Counted from the first letter of the stretch, positions 26,103-36,600 are shown. The stretch: 64,000 bases of DNA from Elusimicrobiota bacterium (GCA_023213235.1 CP096137.1:3310437-3374436), one strand, 5' to 3'. A program made the numbers and translations. The notes: generated by a model not told the origin, from the sequence alone.

Positions 26103-27686
26103 ATGAACATGTCGCGAGCGCTGGCGATCCTTCTCAGCATCAGCCTCCCGGGCACTTCTTTTGCCCAGACCTATTCGGCCTCCCGCTCCGGCGCGTCCCC
26201 CGCCGGCGCGGCGGGAAGCGCGGGGACGATCCAGACGGCGCCGGCGGGCGTCGCCCTCCTGCCGATGTCCCTGCTGGCCCCCTCGCTCAACCCCGGCTTC
26301 GCGCCCGCCGTCTCCCCCGCCCTTCTCGCGATGCCCTCCGCCGTCTCCGCCGCCCCGTCGGCGATCGAGCTCGTGTCGGCGATCCCCGCTCTCCCCGCCG
26401 CATTGGCCCCCGTGAAGGCCGTCCCGTCCGCCGGCGAGGCGATGAAGCCGTCCGCGCCCGCGCTCCGGTCGGGCGTCCCGGCCGCCCCCTCGAAGGACGC
26501 CGCGGCGAAGACGCAGGATTCCTGGACCGCCAAGATCTCCGCCTGGTTCGACGGCGGCGCCGCGAAGAAAGACGACGGCCCGGTCGACCACGGCATTCTC
26601 AAGGCCTTCGTCGTCAAGCACGGCCAGCCGATGCGCGAGATCACCTTGGCCGAGGCCGCCGCGCACCGCGGCGCCTTCCGCCTGCTCACCGCGAAGAACG
26701 ACCCGCGCGGCCTGTCGGCGTCGCACGCCGCGCAGTTCGGCGGCAAGGCCCGCGTCCAGCAGGAAGCGATCGCGATCGACTGGTCGCCCAAGGCCGTCGA
26801 GACCGCCGCCGCCGAGAAGGCCCCGGAGACGAAGGGCCTCAAAGCGAAGCTGCTCGCGCCCTTCCGCGAGGCGAAGTTCCTCGCCAAGGCCTTCTCCTCC
26901 TCGCTCGTCAAGCCGCTGCCCAGCGAAATCCTCGGCGGCCTCGCGACGAAGTCCTTCCCGCTCGTGACCTCGATCGGCGTGTACTGGGCGACGGTCGGCC
27001 CCGCGCATCCCGTCGCGCTCGGCGGCCTGATCGCGCTCAGCGTGTTCCAGGAGGTCTTCCACGGCTTCTACCTGAAGAGCTGGAACAACTTCCAGGAGAC
27101 TTTGCGCCGCGCGCGCGGCTTCAACTACCAGATGTTCTTCAACCTCGCCTACATGCAGGGCTTCGGCACGCTGTACCGCCTGCTCTCGTGGACCGCGAAC
27201 CCGGCGAGCGTGACCCCGCCGTGGTCGGTCCATTACTGGAAGGACATGGCCGTCATGTCCGTCGTCGGCACCTTCTTCGGCGTGCTCGGCTACAACGCCC
27301 TCAACGAGCTCTACGCCAAGGGCGCGATCAAGCGCTGGCAGCACTCCGGCATCCAGCAGCTGCGCGATCTGTGCTTCCTGCTCGCCGCGCCGTTCTTCGC
27401 GTCGGGCTCGATGACCGTCTTCTGGGCGATCTTCCTCTTTCAGCAGGCGCTCGACCTCGCGATCGCGATCTGGGCGGCGCGCGCCAAGACCCGCGAGGTC
27501 GTCTTCGTGACGAGCGACGCCGTCGCCGCCTCCCCGGAGTTCAAGGAGAAGTACCCCGAGGCCGGCGTCAAGATCGAGGCGGCACTCAAGCAAGCCGGAC
27601 GCGCGGTCGTGGACAACCCGCTCGTGCGGTTGATGACCTGGCCGGCGCGCGCGCTGTGGAAGGCCGTCCGCGGAGGCAAGAAGTGA
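26103..27686 (+). CDS. Exported polytopic membrane protein with Pro/Ala-rich N-terminal tract
   Basis: 527 residues. Signal peptide ending PGTSFAQ, then ~100 residues of Ala/Pro/Ser/Leu low complexity (LLAPSLNPGFAPAVSPALLA). A soluble segment (WTAKISAWFDGGAAKKDDGP; FVVKHGQPMREITLAEAAAH) precedes a C-terminal membrane domain of about five helices (LVTSIGVYWATVG; VVGTFFGVLGYNALNELY; FWAIFLFQQALDLAIAIW). The membrane part vaguely resembles the protein at 32.1-33.2 kb. No family recognised. First gene of the GH13 cluster; the stop overlaps the amylase GTG start (GTGA). Confidence 0.72.
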   Translation: MNMSRALAILLSISLPGTSFAQTYSASRSGASPAGAAGSAGTIQTAPAGVALLPMSLLAPSLNPGFAPAVSPALLAMPSAVSAAPSAIELVSAIPALPAALAPVKAVPSAGEAMKPSAPALRSGVPAAPSKDAAAKTQDSWTAKISAWFDGGAAKKDDGPVDHGILKAFVVKHGQPMREITLAEAAAHRGAFRLLTAKNDPRGLSASHAAQFGGKARVQQEAIAIDWSPKAVETAAAEKAPETKGLKAKLLAPFREAKFLAKAFSSSLVKPLPSEILGGLATKSFPLVTSIGVYWATVGPAHPVALGGLIALSVFQEVFHGFYLKSWNNFQETLRRARGFNYQMFFNLAYMQGFGTLYRLLSWTANPASVTPPWSVHYWKDMAVMSVVGTFFGVLGYNALNELYAKGAIKRWQHSGIQQLRDLCFLLAAPFFASGSMTVFWAIFLFQQALDLAIAIWAARAKTREVVFVTSDAVAASPEFKEKYPEAGVKIEAALKQAGRAVVDNPLVRLMTWPARALWKAVRGGKK

Positions 27687-29708
27687 TTCGTCGCCTGATC
27701 GCCGCCTCGCTCGCGCTGCTGCTCACGCCCGCGCTGTCCTTCGCGCAGGTCGTCCGACAGTCCGCGACCGCCGCCCCCGGCGTCGTCGGGTCGGTCGGCG
27801 CCTCCGTCGCCGCGCCCGCGCTCTCGCCGCTCTCGGCCCCGTCCGCGCTCGCGCCGTCTCTCGGCGTCGCGCCGCGCCTCGCGCTTCCGGCGCTGACGCC
27901 CGCGCCGGCTCTCGCCGCCGCGATCGCTCCCGCCGCGAGCAAGCCCGAGGCGGCCAAGCCCGTCGCGGCCGCCGCGGCTCTCCCGGTTGCCGCCGCCCTG
28001 AAGGCGGGCGTCCTGCCCGCGCCGTCGATCGAGGCGCCCAAGACCGCGAGCGAGATCGCCGCGCTCAAGCTCGCCTGGCAGGCCGCTCACGCCCTCGTCG
28101 AGCCCGTCCCCGGCGCGCCGGAGACCCTGGCCGAGGCCCCGATCTCCGAGACTCCGAAGCGCGAGTACACGGCCTCGCCCGCCGACTGGCGCGACGAGAT
28201 CCTCCACTTCATGCTGCTCGACCGCTTCGCGCGCTCCGGGAAGGGGCGGCCTCACGGCGACCTCAAGGACGGGAAATCCCGTCACGGCGGCAACCTGCGC
28301 GGCGTCATCGAGAAGCTCGACTACCTCAAGAAGTCGGGGATCACGACGCTCCTGCTCTCCCCGTCAACCAGAACCAGGCCGAGTCCTACCACGGCTACGC
28401 GCCCGTCCACATGCTCGCGATCGACCCGCGCATGGGCACGATGGAGGACTTCAAGGAGCTCGTCGCCGAGGCGCACAAGCGCGATCTGAAAGTGGTGCTC
28501 GATTGGGTGCTCAACCACTCGGGCCCCGTCTTCGAGTACAAAGAGGGCTCGCAGTGGCGCGGCCTCGAGGGCCAGCCTAAGGAGATCGGCGAGTGGACCG
28601 AGACCTTGCTGCCCAAGGATCTGAAGGACCCGAAGCACTTCACGCGCCGCGGCGTCATCGACAACTGGGGCGATCACGCGCAGGCGACCAACGGCGACTT
28701 CCCCCGAACTACCGCCACTACGCCTCCGACAAGAAGGAGACGGCCGACGTCCTGATCCACATCGCGAAGTGGTGGATTCAGGAGACCGACATCGACGGCT
28801 TCCGCGTCGACGCCGTGCGCCACATCGCCCCCGGCTTCGTGCCCGTGTTCTCGAAGGCGATCAAGGAGTACGCGGCGTCGATCGGCAAGACGAACTTCTT
28901 CCTCGTCGGCGAGAACTCGACGGGCGTCGACGCCGACCTGGTCCCGCACCTCACGTCAGACGGCCTCGACAGCGCGTTCGGCTACCCGGCCTACCGACGC
29001 GAAACCTACGCCCTCCACGGGAAGGCCCCGACGAAGGCGCTCGAGGACAGCTTCCTCAAGACCGCCGCGGCCCTCGGCGCGACGGCCTCGCGCGTGCTGC
29101 GCTTCATCGACAACCACGACGTCTACCGCTTCCTGCGCATGGGCGAGCCCGAGGCTCAGCTCAAGGTCGCGCTCGCGTATCTGCTATTCTCGGTCGGCAT
29201 TCCGATGACCTACTACGGCACCGAGCAGGGCTTCCGCCAGGACACCGACCGCTTCGACCCCGAGGGCCCGGATCATCCCGCCGACCCGCGCAACCGCGAG
29301 GACCAGTTCGCCGAGGGCGAGTTCAAGTCCGAAAGCTCCAAGGGCGACAAGTTCGACGAGACGAACCCGATGTTCCAGTGGCTCGCCAAGCTCGCCGGCG
29401 TGCGCAAGGAGTACGCCGCGCTGCGCCGCGGCGAGCAGCATATCCGCTGGTCGAGCGAGTCGTCCTCCGGCGTCTTCGCCTTCAGCCGCGTCCACGACGG
29501 CCGGGAGGTGCTCGTCGTGCTCAACACGAGCGCCGAGGACCAGCTCGAGGAGATGTGGGTCGACTCCGGCCTGACGCCCGCCGGCACCCGCCTCGTCGAC
29601 GCGCTCGACTCGTCGTACTCGCTCTCCGCCAAGCCCGTCGACGGCGGCTCCAAGGCCCGCGTCTACGTCCCCGCCCACGGCGTCCGCGTGATGGTGCGTG
29701 CGAAGTAA
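27683..29708 (+). CDS. Exported GH13 alpha-amylase-family enzyme (two frameshifts)
   Basis: A GTG start gives signal peptide MIRRLIAASLALLLTPALSF followed by AQ. A ~110-residue Ala/Pro tract precedes a GH13 barrel of about 500 residues. Catalytic residues are visible: the nucleophile Asp in GFRVDAVRHI, acid/base Glu in FLVGENSTG and the transition-state Asp in RFIDNHDVYRF. The earlier conserved region is VVLDWVLNHSGPV. The barrel is interrupted at CCCC 28359-28362 and CCCCC 28701-28705. It should cleave or transfer alpha-glucans in the periplasm or outside the cell. Tightly coupled with the second GH13 enzyme. Confidence 0.9.
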
Positions 29709-32136
29709 GGCGCTTCCGGGCTGGGCCGGGAAGGTCCTCTACCTCGTCCTCCTCGACCGCTTCGCCGACGGCGATCCCTCGCGCAACGACTTCGGGCGCG
29801 ACGAGTACTCCCCACCGACCCGGAGAAGTTCCAGGGCGGCGACCTCGAGGGCCTGCGCCGCCGCCTGCCGGCCCTCAAGCGCCTGGGCATCGACGCGGTG
29901 TGGCTCACGCCGCCGACTCACGGCCAATGGGTCAACCCGACGATCCCGACCCGCGGCTACCACGGCTACTGGCCCTACGACTTCACCGCCGTCGACCCCC
30001 ACTTCGGCACGCTCGAGGACTACCGCCGGATGGTCGCCGACGCCCACGCGCTCGGCATGAAGGTCATCCAGGACATCGTCGTCAACCACACGGCCAACTA
30101 CTTCACCGTGACCGCAGAGGGTTACGATCCGAAGCACCCCGAGCGCAACTGGCGCCCGATCCCCGGCGCGTACCCGCCGGACGGCGAGTCCAAGGCCCCG
30201 AACGACCCCGTCTTCCGCATGAACGACGCCCGCGACCCCGCGCACCGCAAGGCCGGCGTCTACAACTTCACGCCCAACATCGCCGACTACCGCGACCGCC
30301 GCCAGACGCTGACGCACGCGATGGGCGATCTGGACGACATCAATCTTGAGAATCAAAGCGCCGCTCGCAGGATGCGCGAGATCTACCGGTTCTGGATCGA
30401 GCAGATCGGCGTGGATGGGATGCGGGTCGATACGGTCTATTACACTCCCGAGGCGTTCTATGACGAGTTTCTCCGTCGATCAAGTCCCTCGGATCCGGGT
30501 CTCAAGCCGTTCGCGGCCGGCAGAGGCAACCCTGAATTTTTCGTTTTCGGCGAGGTCTGGTCCTACGACTACAAGGCGATAGGCAGGTATCTCGAGGGGC
30601 CGAAAGGCGCCCGTCTCGACTCCGCCGTCGACCTGCCCCTCAATGAGGCCCTGAATCAAGTCTTCTTTAGAAAAGCCGCGACCGACCACATGAAGGTCCC
30701 GCTCGCCGCCGCCAAGCGCAACCCCGAGCTGTGGGTCACCTTCGCCGACAATCACGACGTCGAGCGCGTCTACGCGCGCGGCACCGTCCGCGCGGCGCGC
30801 CAGTGCCTCGCCGCTCTGTTCACGCTGCCGGGCCTGCCCTGCGTGTACTACGGCACCGAGGCCGGCCTCACGGGCGCGCGCGAGCAGATGTTCGAAGACT
30901 CGCTCGCCGACGCGGGCCGGCCGGAGAACAAGTTCCTCAAGAAGCTGATCTCCCTGCGCAAGGCGCATCCGGCGCTCTCGACGGGCACGGCCGAGGTCGA
31001 CGAGTCGGGCTCGTCGTGCGGCATCCTGGCGTACACGATCAAGGAAGGCAAGAGCCGCTACCGCGTGGTGTTCAACACCGCTCCGGAGAAGCGAGCCTAT
31101 TCTCTCCCGGGCAGGGGCTCGGGGACGAAGGCCCTGCTGGGCTCCGACGCGGTCGAGCTCGGTTCCGTGCTGACGATGCCCCCGAGTCGTTCCTGATCCT
31201 CGATGAAAGCCGCGCTCCCGTGAAGTCGTCCGCGGCCTCGGCGCCCAGGCTCCTGCTCAAGGGCCCCGGCCCGTTCAAGGAGCCCTTCCCCGTCCGCTTC
31301 ACGCTTCCGCCGGGCGGCAAGGTCAAGAAGCTCGAGCTGCTGTGCGACGACGATCTCGAGCGCCGCCGTCTCGTGAAGGACCCGAAGTCGGGGATCCTCA
31401 CCGCCGACCCGGAAATTCTCGGCGGAGGCAAGCGGAGGCTCCGTCTTCTCGCGACGGGCCCCGGCGGCGCGAAGACCCTGTCGAAGGCCGTCGACGTCGA
31501 CCTGCGCTGCTGCGACCGCCTTCTCGCCGAGCGCGGCGTCCCGCCCGCCAACAAGGGCGGTTTCGGCGGACGCCGCCTGCGCGCGCCGACGGAAGCCAGC
31601 TACGACGGCCAGCTCTCGCTCGAGCGCGTGCGCGTGTGCGCGCGCGGGCGCGACCTGAGGATGGAGCTGCTGATGAGCCGCGTGACGGACTCGTGGAACC
31701 CGCCCGAGGGCTACGACCACGTCTACTTCGGCGTCTTCTTCGAGTTCCCCGGGCGCTCCGGCCTCGACGCGCTGCCCAAGCTCGGGGCGCGGGTTCCCGG
31801 CTTCCGCTGGGATGCCGGCTTCCTGCTCTACGGCTGGGGCTCGCGCTCGTTCTCGGCGCGCGGCTCGGACTCCGCGAAGTACGGCCCGCCTCTGCCCGGC
31901 GAGGTCAAGCAGGGCGCCGATCCCGCGCGCCGCACGGTCAAGTTCCTCTTCTCGGAGCGCTGCTTCGGCAAGCTGAAATCCTTCGCGGGAGCGCGCGTGC
32001 TCATCACCACGTGGGACGGCTACCTGGGCGAGCTGCGCGCGCTCTCGGCCGCTCCCGAGGACTGGGCGTTCTCGGTCGCCGACGGCGGCCCCTCGACGCT
32101 CCCAAAATTTACGATCATATCCTCCTCGAGCTATGA
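29698..32136 (+). CDS. Cytoplasmic-type GH13 alpha-amylase with C-terminal glucodextranase-like domain (three frameshifts)
   Basis: A GTG start (29698) inside the end of the first amylase; no signal peptide (VRSKALPGWAGKVLYLVLLD). GH13 motifs: DIVVNHTANYF, GMRVDTVYYTP (nucleophile Asp), FFVFGEVWSYD (acid/base Glu), WVTFADNHDVERV. The catalytic part ends near residue 500. The C-terminal ~310 residues hold a beta-rich module (QLSLERVRVCARGRDLRMEL; YDHVYFGVFFEFPG) like the C-terminal domain of glucodextranases. Frame breaks: CCCC 29809-29812, CCCCC 31179-31183, AAAA 32104-32107. The stop overlaps the next ATG (ATGA). Confidence 0.88.
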
Positions 32137-33179
32137 GCGAAGGCGAACTGGTCGTACTGGCGCGCGACGTGACCGAGGGCGGGGCCCTCGTCCGCGCCTA
32201 CTTCGCGTGCCCCGCCTCCGGCTCCCCGAAGCGCGTCGTCTCCGCCGCCGAAGTCCCCGACGCGGCCGTCGTCCTCTTCCTGATCCAGCCGACCAAGACG
32301 TACTCCGAGGGCATGGGCGGCGGCGGCGCCGAGCGCTCTCCCGAGGATCGCGCGTTCTGGCGCGCGCTGTCGGCGCGCTTCGGCGCCAAGGCCCAGTGCC
32401 ACCTCATCGGCTACGACGAGGCCGGCGGCGACTCCGGGCCGCGTTCCTTCGCCGAGTTCCATCCCTCGATGCTGCGCGACGTCCCTCGCCTGCTGCGCGA
32501 GCAGTGGACGGTTCCCAACCGCCAGGACTACATGTACCTGGCGACGAAGACGTTCGGCTTGAATTTGATCGTCCGGCTGTTCTTTACGGTCAAGGCGGTC
32601 AAGTCCGGCGACTTGCAGATGCTCCGGGCCGTCTGCTCTTTGTCGTGGTATCAGTTTCAGGACACGATCTTCACGGTGTTCGGCCAGACCTACATGAAGT
32701 TCCTGGGCCGCATGACGGGGATGCTGAGAATCGGACCTCTCTGGCTGGGCGATCTTTCATTCGTCTACGTCCAGCTCTGCTTCTTCGAATTTTTGAACCG
32801 GCTCGTGCTCGGGCCATTGGGTGAGAATCCGCTGGTGTACACGTGGTCCGGCATAGGCCTCATTTTCGTGAATATCATCCAGGGCATGATCTCCGGCGGC
32901 CCGCTCATCCCCGCGATCAACAAGGCCCGCCGCGCCGGCGCGATCAGCCACTCGACGATGATGCACTGCTACCAGCTCTCGAGCCTGACGATGCAGTTCG
33001 GCCTGTTCGCCTCCTTCGGCTACCAGTACTTCTACTTCCTGCTCACGACGGCGACGCTCGTCGTCTCGTGGGGCGGCTACGCCGTCTTCAGCGCCTTCTA
33101 CCAGGACCCGCCGCGCGTCGCCGCCGACGCCGCGAAGGCCGACCGCCTCCTCGCCGCGACCAAGCTCGCCGGGGCTTAA
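32133..33179 (+). CDS. Polytopic membrane protein in the amylase cluster
   Basis: 348 residues. The N-terminal ~130 residues are soluble (VVLARDVTEGGALVRAYFAC, AAVVLFLIQPTKTYSEGMGG); then five or six TM helices (LSFVYVQLCFFEFL; YTWSGIGLIFVNIIQGMISG; SLTMQFGLFASFGYQYFYFL). A short charged tail follows. Helix spacing and the NKARRAGAIS loop are reminiscent of AKGAIKRW in the membrane domain of the 26.1-kb protein, so the two may be distant paralogues. GT1 gene begins immediately after the stop. Function unknown. Confidence 0.7.
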   Translation: MSEGELVVLARDVTEGGALVRAYFACPASGSPKRVVSAAEVPDAAVVLFLIQPTKTYSEGMGGGGAERSPEDRAFWRALSARFGAKAQCHLIGYDEAGGDSGPRSFAEFHPSMLRDVPRLLREQWTVPNRQDYMYLATKTFGLNLIVRLFFTVKAVKSGDLQMLRAVCSLSWYQFQDTIFTVFGQTYMKFLGRMTGMLRIGPLWLGDLSFVYVQLCFFEFLNRLVLGPLGENPLVYTWSGIGLIFVNIIQGMISGGPLIPAINKARRAGAISHSTMMHCYQLSSLTMQFGLFASFGYQYFYFLLTTATLVVSWGGYAVFSAFYQDPPRVAADAAKADRLLAATKLAGA

Positions 33180-34418
33180 ATGGCCCGCATCGTCCTGACG
33201 ACGTTCGGCTCCCACGGGGACCTCAACCCCTTCCTCGCGATCGGCCTCGGGCTCAAGCGCCGCGGCCACGACGCCGTCCTCGCCGCCGCCGAGGGCTATC
33301 GCGCCGACGCGGAGCGCCTCGGGCTCGGCTTCGCGCCGGTCCGCCCCGACCTCGACAAGAGCGACCTCGAGACGTTCCGCCGCGCGCTCGATCCCAAGCG
33401 CGGCTCGGAGGTCGTCGTGCGCGAACTGATGATGCCCAAGGTGCGCGAGAGTTACGAGGACCTCGACAAGGCGACGGCCGGCTGCGACCTGCTCGTCACG
33501 CACGTCCTCACCTACGCGGGGCCGGTCCTCGCGCAGAAGAAAGGGCTCAAGTGGCTCTCGACCTCGCTGCAGCCGCTGGCGTTCTTCTCCTCTTATGATC
33601 CTCCCGTGGTCCCGCCCGCCCCGTGGCTGTCGGTCCTGCGTCCGCTCGGCCCCGGCTTCCACAGGCTCATGCTCGGCGCGATGAAGCGCGTGTCCTACCC
33701 GTGGGGCGACGAGGTGCGCGCGCTGCGCCGGAGCCTCGGCATGGACGACGGGCTCGACCCGATCTTCGAGGGCCAGTACTCGCCGCACGGCACCCTCGCC
33801 CTGTACTCGTCCCTGTTCGGCCCGGCCCAGCCCGACTGGCCCGCCGGCGTCGTCCACTGCGGCTTCCCGTTCCACGACGAGGACCTCGGCGGCAAGGGCC
33901 TCGATCCCGAGCTCGTCGGCTTCCTCAACGAGGGGCCCGCGCCCGTCGCCTTCACGCTCGGCTCGGCGGCGGTGATGATCGCCGGCGACTTCTACGAGCG
34001 AGCCGCGGAATTCACGAAGGCGCTCGGCGTGCGCGCCGTCCTGCTCGCCGGCGAGGCGGCCGTCTCCCTGCCGCGCTCGAAGAGCGTATTCCCCGCGGCC
34101 TCCGCTCCGTATCACACCTTGTTCCCGCGCTGCGCGGCGATCGTCCACTCCGGCGGCATCGGCACCACGGGCCAGGCCCTGCGCTCCGGCGTCCCGCAGC
34201 TCGTCGTGCCCGTCGCGCACGATCAGTTCGACAACGCCGCGCGCGTCGCGCGCCTGGGCTGCGGGCTCTGGTCGTCGCGTCAACGCCTGTCCTCCGACCT
34301 CGCGCGCCTGCTCGCCGACCGGCTCGCGCACCACCGCGCCGCCGCCGTCGGCAAGGCCGTGCGGACCGAGAACGCGGTGAAGACGGCGTGCGACGCGATC
34401 GAGCGCGCGTTAACCTAA
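33180..34418 (+). CDS. GT1-family glycosyltransferase (UGT/MGT-like)
   Basis: 412 residues, the normal size. N-terminal half begins IVLTTFGSHGDLNPFLAIGL, a typical GT-B start with GSHGDLNP. The UGT-type donor signature is clear: LFPRCAAIVHSGGIGTTGQA, LRSGVPQLVVPVAHDQFDNA. The protein transfers a sugar from a nucleotide donor to a lipid or small-molecule acceptor; similar enzymes glycosylate sterols and carotenoids. It starts directly after the membrane protein stop and ends the GH13 cluster. Confidence 0.88.
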   Translation: MARIVLTTFGSHGDLNPFLAIGLGLKRRGHDAVLAAAEGYRADAERLGLGFAPVRPDLDKSDLETFRRALDPKRGSEVVVRELMMPKVRESYEDLDKATAGCDLLVTHVLTYAGPVLAQKKGLKWLSTSLQPLAFFSSYDPPVVPPAPWLSVLRPLGPGFHRLMLGAMKRVSYPWGDEVRALRRSLGMDDGLDPIFEGQYSPHGTLALYSSLFGPAQPDWPAGVVHCGFPFHDEDLGGKGLDPELVGFLNEGPAPVAFTLGSAAVMIAGDFYERAAEFTKALGVRAVLLAGEAAVSLPRSKSVFPAASAPYHTLFPRCAAIVHSGGIGTTGQALRSGVPQLVVPVAHDQFDNAARVARLGCGLWSSRQRLSSDLARLLADRLAHHRAAAVGKAVRTENAVKTACDAIERALT

Positions 34419-34446
34419 GTTAACGACGGACGCCGGCCGCGCGTGA

Positions 34447-34452
34447 TATCGT
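34447..34452 (+). promoter_or_regulatory. -10 box of the small secreted protein gene
   Basis: TATCGT, 6 nt, then ATG 34459. Confidence 0.45.
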
Positions 34453-34458
34453 GAGGGC

Positions 34459-34941
34459 ATGATCATTTCCCTCTCCGCCTTCCTTCTGCTCTTCGCCTCC
34501 GCCTCCTCCGCGCAGACGCTCGAGGACGCCTACGCCCAGGCCGAGGGCCGTATCGTTCCCGCGTCCCGGACGTGCTGGTCCCGCGGCGAGTCCGCTGCCG
34601 CCGACGCGGCGGGCATGCCGAAGACCGTCTGCATCGACTCGATCAAGGTCGAGGGCAAGATCGCGTCGATCTCGGGCATGGCCGTCTTGGCCGGCGGCGC
34701 CCAGCGCGAGCCGCTGACCGGCGCCCGCCCGGTCTCCGGGGCGGCGGGGTCTTCTTGGACGACGGTGTTCCACTGGGAGGCCGGCAAGGGCGAGTTCGAC
34801 GAGGAGAGCGTCTTCCAGGTCTCCTTCAAGCTCGAGAACGGCGCGGTCGTCCCCGGCTCGCTCAAGCCGATCGCCTTCCACCAGTGCCCCGAGCGCGGCT
34901 GCTCCTACGCCTGCGGCGTGACCTCGGTCGAGTTCAAGTAG
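34459..34941 (+). CDS. Small secreted protein, function unknown
   Basis: 160 residues. Signal peptide IISLSAFLLLFASASSAQ. The mature domain is beta-rich (IDSIKVEGKIASISGMAVLA; WTTVFHWEAGKGEFDEE) and carries four Cys residues, two near the N-terminus (SRTCWSRG, KTVCID) and two near the C-terminus (HQCPERGCSYACG has three). No family recognised. Monocistronic with a leaderless-type promoter. Confidence 0.7.
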   Translation: MIISLSAFLLLFASASSAQTLEDAYAQAEGRIVPASRTCWSRGESAAADAAGMPKTVCIDSIKVEGKIASISGMAVLAGGAQREPLTGARPVSGAAGSSWTTVFHWEAGKGEFDEESVFQVSFKLENGAVVPGSLKPIAFHQCPERGCSYACGVTSVEFK

Positions 34942-34995
34942 TTGCTGATCGCGGCGTTGATCGTCCTTCTCTCGCGGCTCCTCTCCCGAAATTGA

Positions 34996-35001
34996 TAGGC
35001 T
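34996..35001 (+). promoter_or_regulatory. -10 box of the adenosine deaminase operon
   Basis: TAGGCT, 7 nt, then ATG 35009. Confidence 0.4.
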
Positions 35002-35008
35002 GTCGCGC

Positions 35009-36235
35009 ATGAAAGACCGCATCACGCCTGATTTCATCGCCGCGATCCCCAAGTCCGACCTCCACCTCCACCTCGACGGCTCCTTGCGTCTGAAGACGCT
35101 CATCGAGCTCTCGCGCGAGGCGAAGGTCAAGCTGCCCTCCTTCTCCGAGGCCGGCCTGCGCAAGCTCGTCTTCAAGGAGACCTACAAGGACCTCCCGGAC
35201 TACCTGCACGGCTTCATGTACACCTGCGCGGTGCTCCCGGACCTCGAGAACCTCGAGCGCGTGGCCAAGGAGCTCGTCGAGGACAACGCCGCCGAGGGCG
35301 TGCGCTACATCGAGGTCCGCTTCGCGCCGCAGCTGCACGTGACGGCGACCACCGGCGTGCGCGACGTCGTGCGCGCGGTCGCCGCGGGCCTCGCGGCCGG
35401 CGCCAAGGCGCACAACAACTCCAAGGCGGTGAAGTCGGGCGAAGACGTCGAATTTCATTTCGGCATGATCCTCTGCGCGATGCGCCGCTTCAAGAAGGGC
35501 ATGTCGCCGTACTTCGCCGACATGCTGCGCCTCATGGAGCACGCGCCCAAGGACGAAGTGTACGCGGCCGCGTCCCTCGAACTCGCGCGCGCGGGCGTCG
35601 AGCTCCAGCAGGAAGGACTGCCCGTCGTCGGCTTCGACCTCGCGGGCGAGGAGGCCGGCTACCCGCCGGCCGACCACTGGGCCGCCTACCAGTACGCTCA
35701 CAATCACTTCATCCGCAAGACCGTGCACGCCGGCGAGGCGTACGGCCCGGAGTCGATCTGGCAGGCCGTCACGCAGTGCCACGCCAACCGCATCGGCCAC
35801 GGCACCTTCCTCTTCGCCCACGACATGGTCGTCGACCCGAAGATCGAAGACCGCAAGAAGTACGTCGAAGACCTCGCGAACTATCTCGCGAGCCAGCGCA
35901 TCGGCATCGAGGTCTGCGTCACGAGCAACCTGCAGACCATCCCGTCGCTGAAGTCCCTCGCGAAGCATCCGATCCGCCAGATGATCGACCACGGCCTCTC
36001 GGTGTCGATCTGCACGGACAACCGGCTCGTGTCGAACACGACGGTGTCCCGCGAGATGGAGCTCGTCTGCGAGCACGCGAAGGTCACGCGCGTCGAGCTC
36101 AAGCGCCTGATCATCGCCGGCTTCAAGGGCGCGTTCTTCCACGGGACGTTCGAGCAGAAGCGCGCCTTCGTGAAGGCGGTCTCCGCCCGCTACGACGCGC
36201 TCGCCGCGAAGCACTTCCCGGCGCCGCGGGGCTGA
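35009..36235 (+). CDS. add: Adenosine deaminase family protein
   Basis: 408 residues; hydrolyses adenosine to inosine (purine salvage) or deaminates a related nucleoside. Zinc site HLHLDGS near the N-terminus, TVHAGEAYGPESI with its His and catalytic Glu, HANRIGHGT, and the second metal Asp in SICTDNRLVSNT. The second Asp of the usual DD pair is Asn here; TDN-type variants exist in some bacterial adenosine deaminases. The protein is ~60 residues longer than the ~340-residue norm, with inserts near residues 125-145 and 285-300. Followed 2 nt later by the cupin gene. Confidence 0.88.
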   Translation: MKDRITPDFIAAIPKSDLHLHLDGSLRLKTLIELSREAKVKLPSFSEAGLRKLVFKETYKDLPDYLHGFMYTCAVLPDLENLERVAKELVEDNAAEGVRYIEVRFAPQLHVTATTGVRDVVRAVAAGLAAGAKAHNNSKAVKSGEDVEFHFGMILCAMRRFKKGMSPYFADMLRLMEHAPKDEVYAAASLELARAGVELQQEGLPVVGFDLAGEEAGYPPADHWAAYQYAHNHFIRKTVHAGEAYGPESIWQAVTQCHANRIGHGTFLFAHDMVVDPKIEDRKKYVEDLANYLASQRIGIEVCVTSNLQTIPSLKSLAKHPIRQMIDHGLSVSICTDNRLVSNTTVSREMELVCEHAKVTRVELKRLIIAGFKGAFFHGTFEQKRAFVKAVSARYDALAAKHFPAPRG

Positions 36236-36237
36236 GC

Positions 36238-36597
36238 ATGGCGATTTTGATCGAAACCCCGACCATCATCGAGGCCGCGGGCAACAAGCCCAAGATCATC
36301 CGCGAGCTCGTCGGCCGCGTGAACACGAAGACCGAGCAGGCGAGCGTGGCGCGCATGTCCTCGCCCGCCGGCTGGGTGGAACCCGGCCAGACGCCGGAGT
36401 TCGACGAGTACACGCTCGTGCTCTCCGGATCCCTGCAGGTCGAGACGCGCGACCGCACCCACATCGTGAAGGAAGGCCAGGCGATCATCACGCCCAAAGG
36501 CCAGTGGGTCCGCTACTCCACGCCGCACGGCCCCTGCGAGTACGTCGCCGTCTGCGTCCCCGCCTTCTCCCCCGCCACCGTCCACCGCGACGAGTAA
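36238..36597 (+). CDS. Cupin-domain protein
   Basis: 119-residue single cupin barrel. Motif 1 is degenerate (PGQTPEFDEYTLVLSGSLQV); the usual first His pair is absent, while a Glu/Asp pair is present. Motif 2 is GQAIITPKGQWVRYSTPHGP. Likely cytoplasmic, possibly an ethanolamine/auxin-binding-type or metal-binding cupin. Two nucleotides after the adenosine deaminase stop, so likely cotranscribed. The stop faces the HAD-like gene convergently over a REP-like hairpin. Confidence 0.8.
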   Translation: MAILIETPTIIEAAGNKPKIIRELVGRVNTKTEQASVARMSSPAGWVEPGQTPEFDEYTLVLSGSLQVETRDRTHIVKEGQAIITPKGQWVRYSTPHGPCEYVAVCVPAFSPATVHRDE

Positions 36598-36600
36598 CCC

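Noticed and set aside
27683..32136. Programmed ribosomal frameshifting in the GH13 genes
   Set aside because: The breaks are at C runs without slippery-site context or shared position between the two enzymes, and similar breaks hit unrelated genes throughout; sequence error is simpler.
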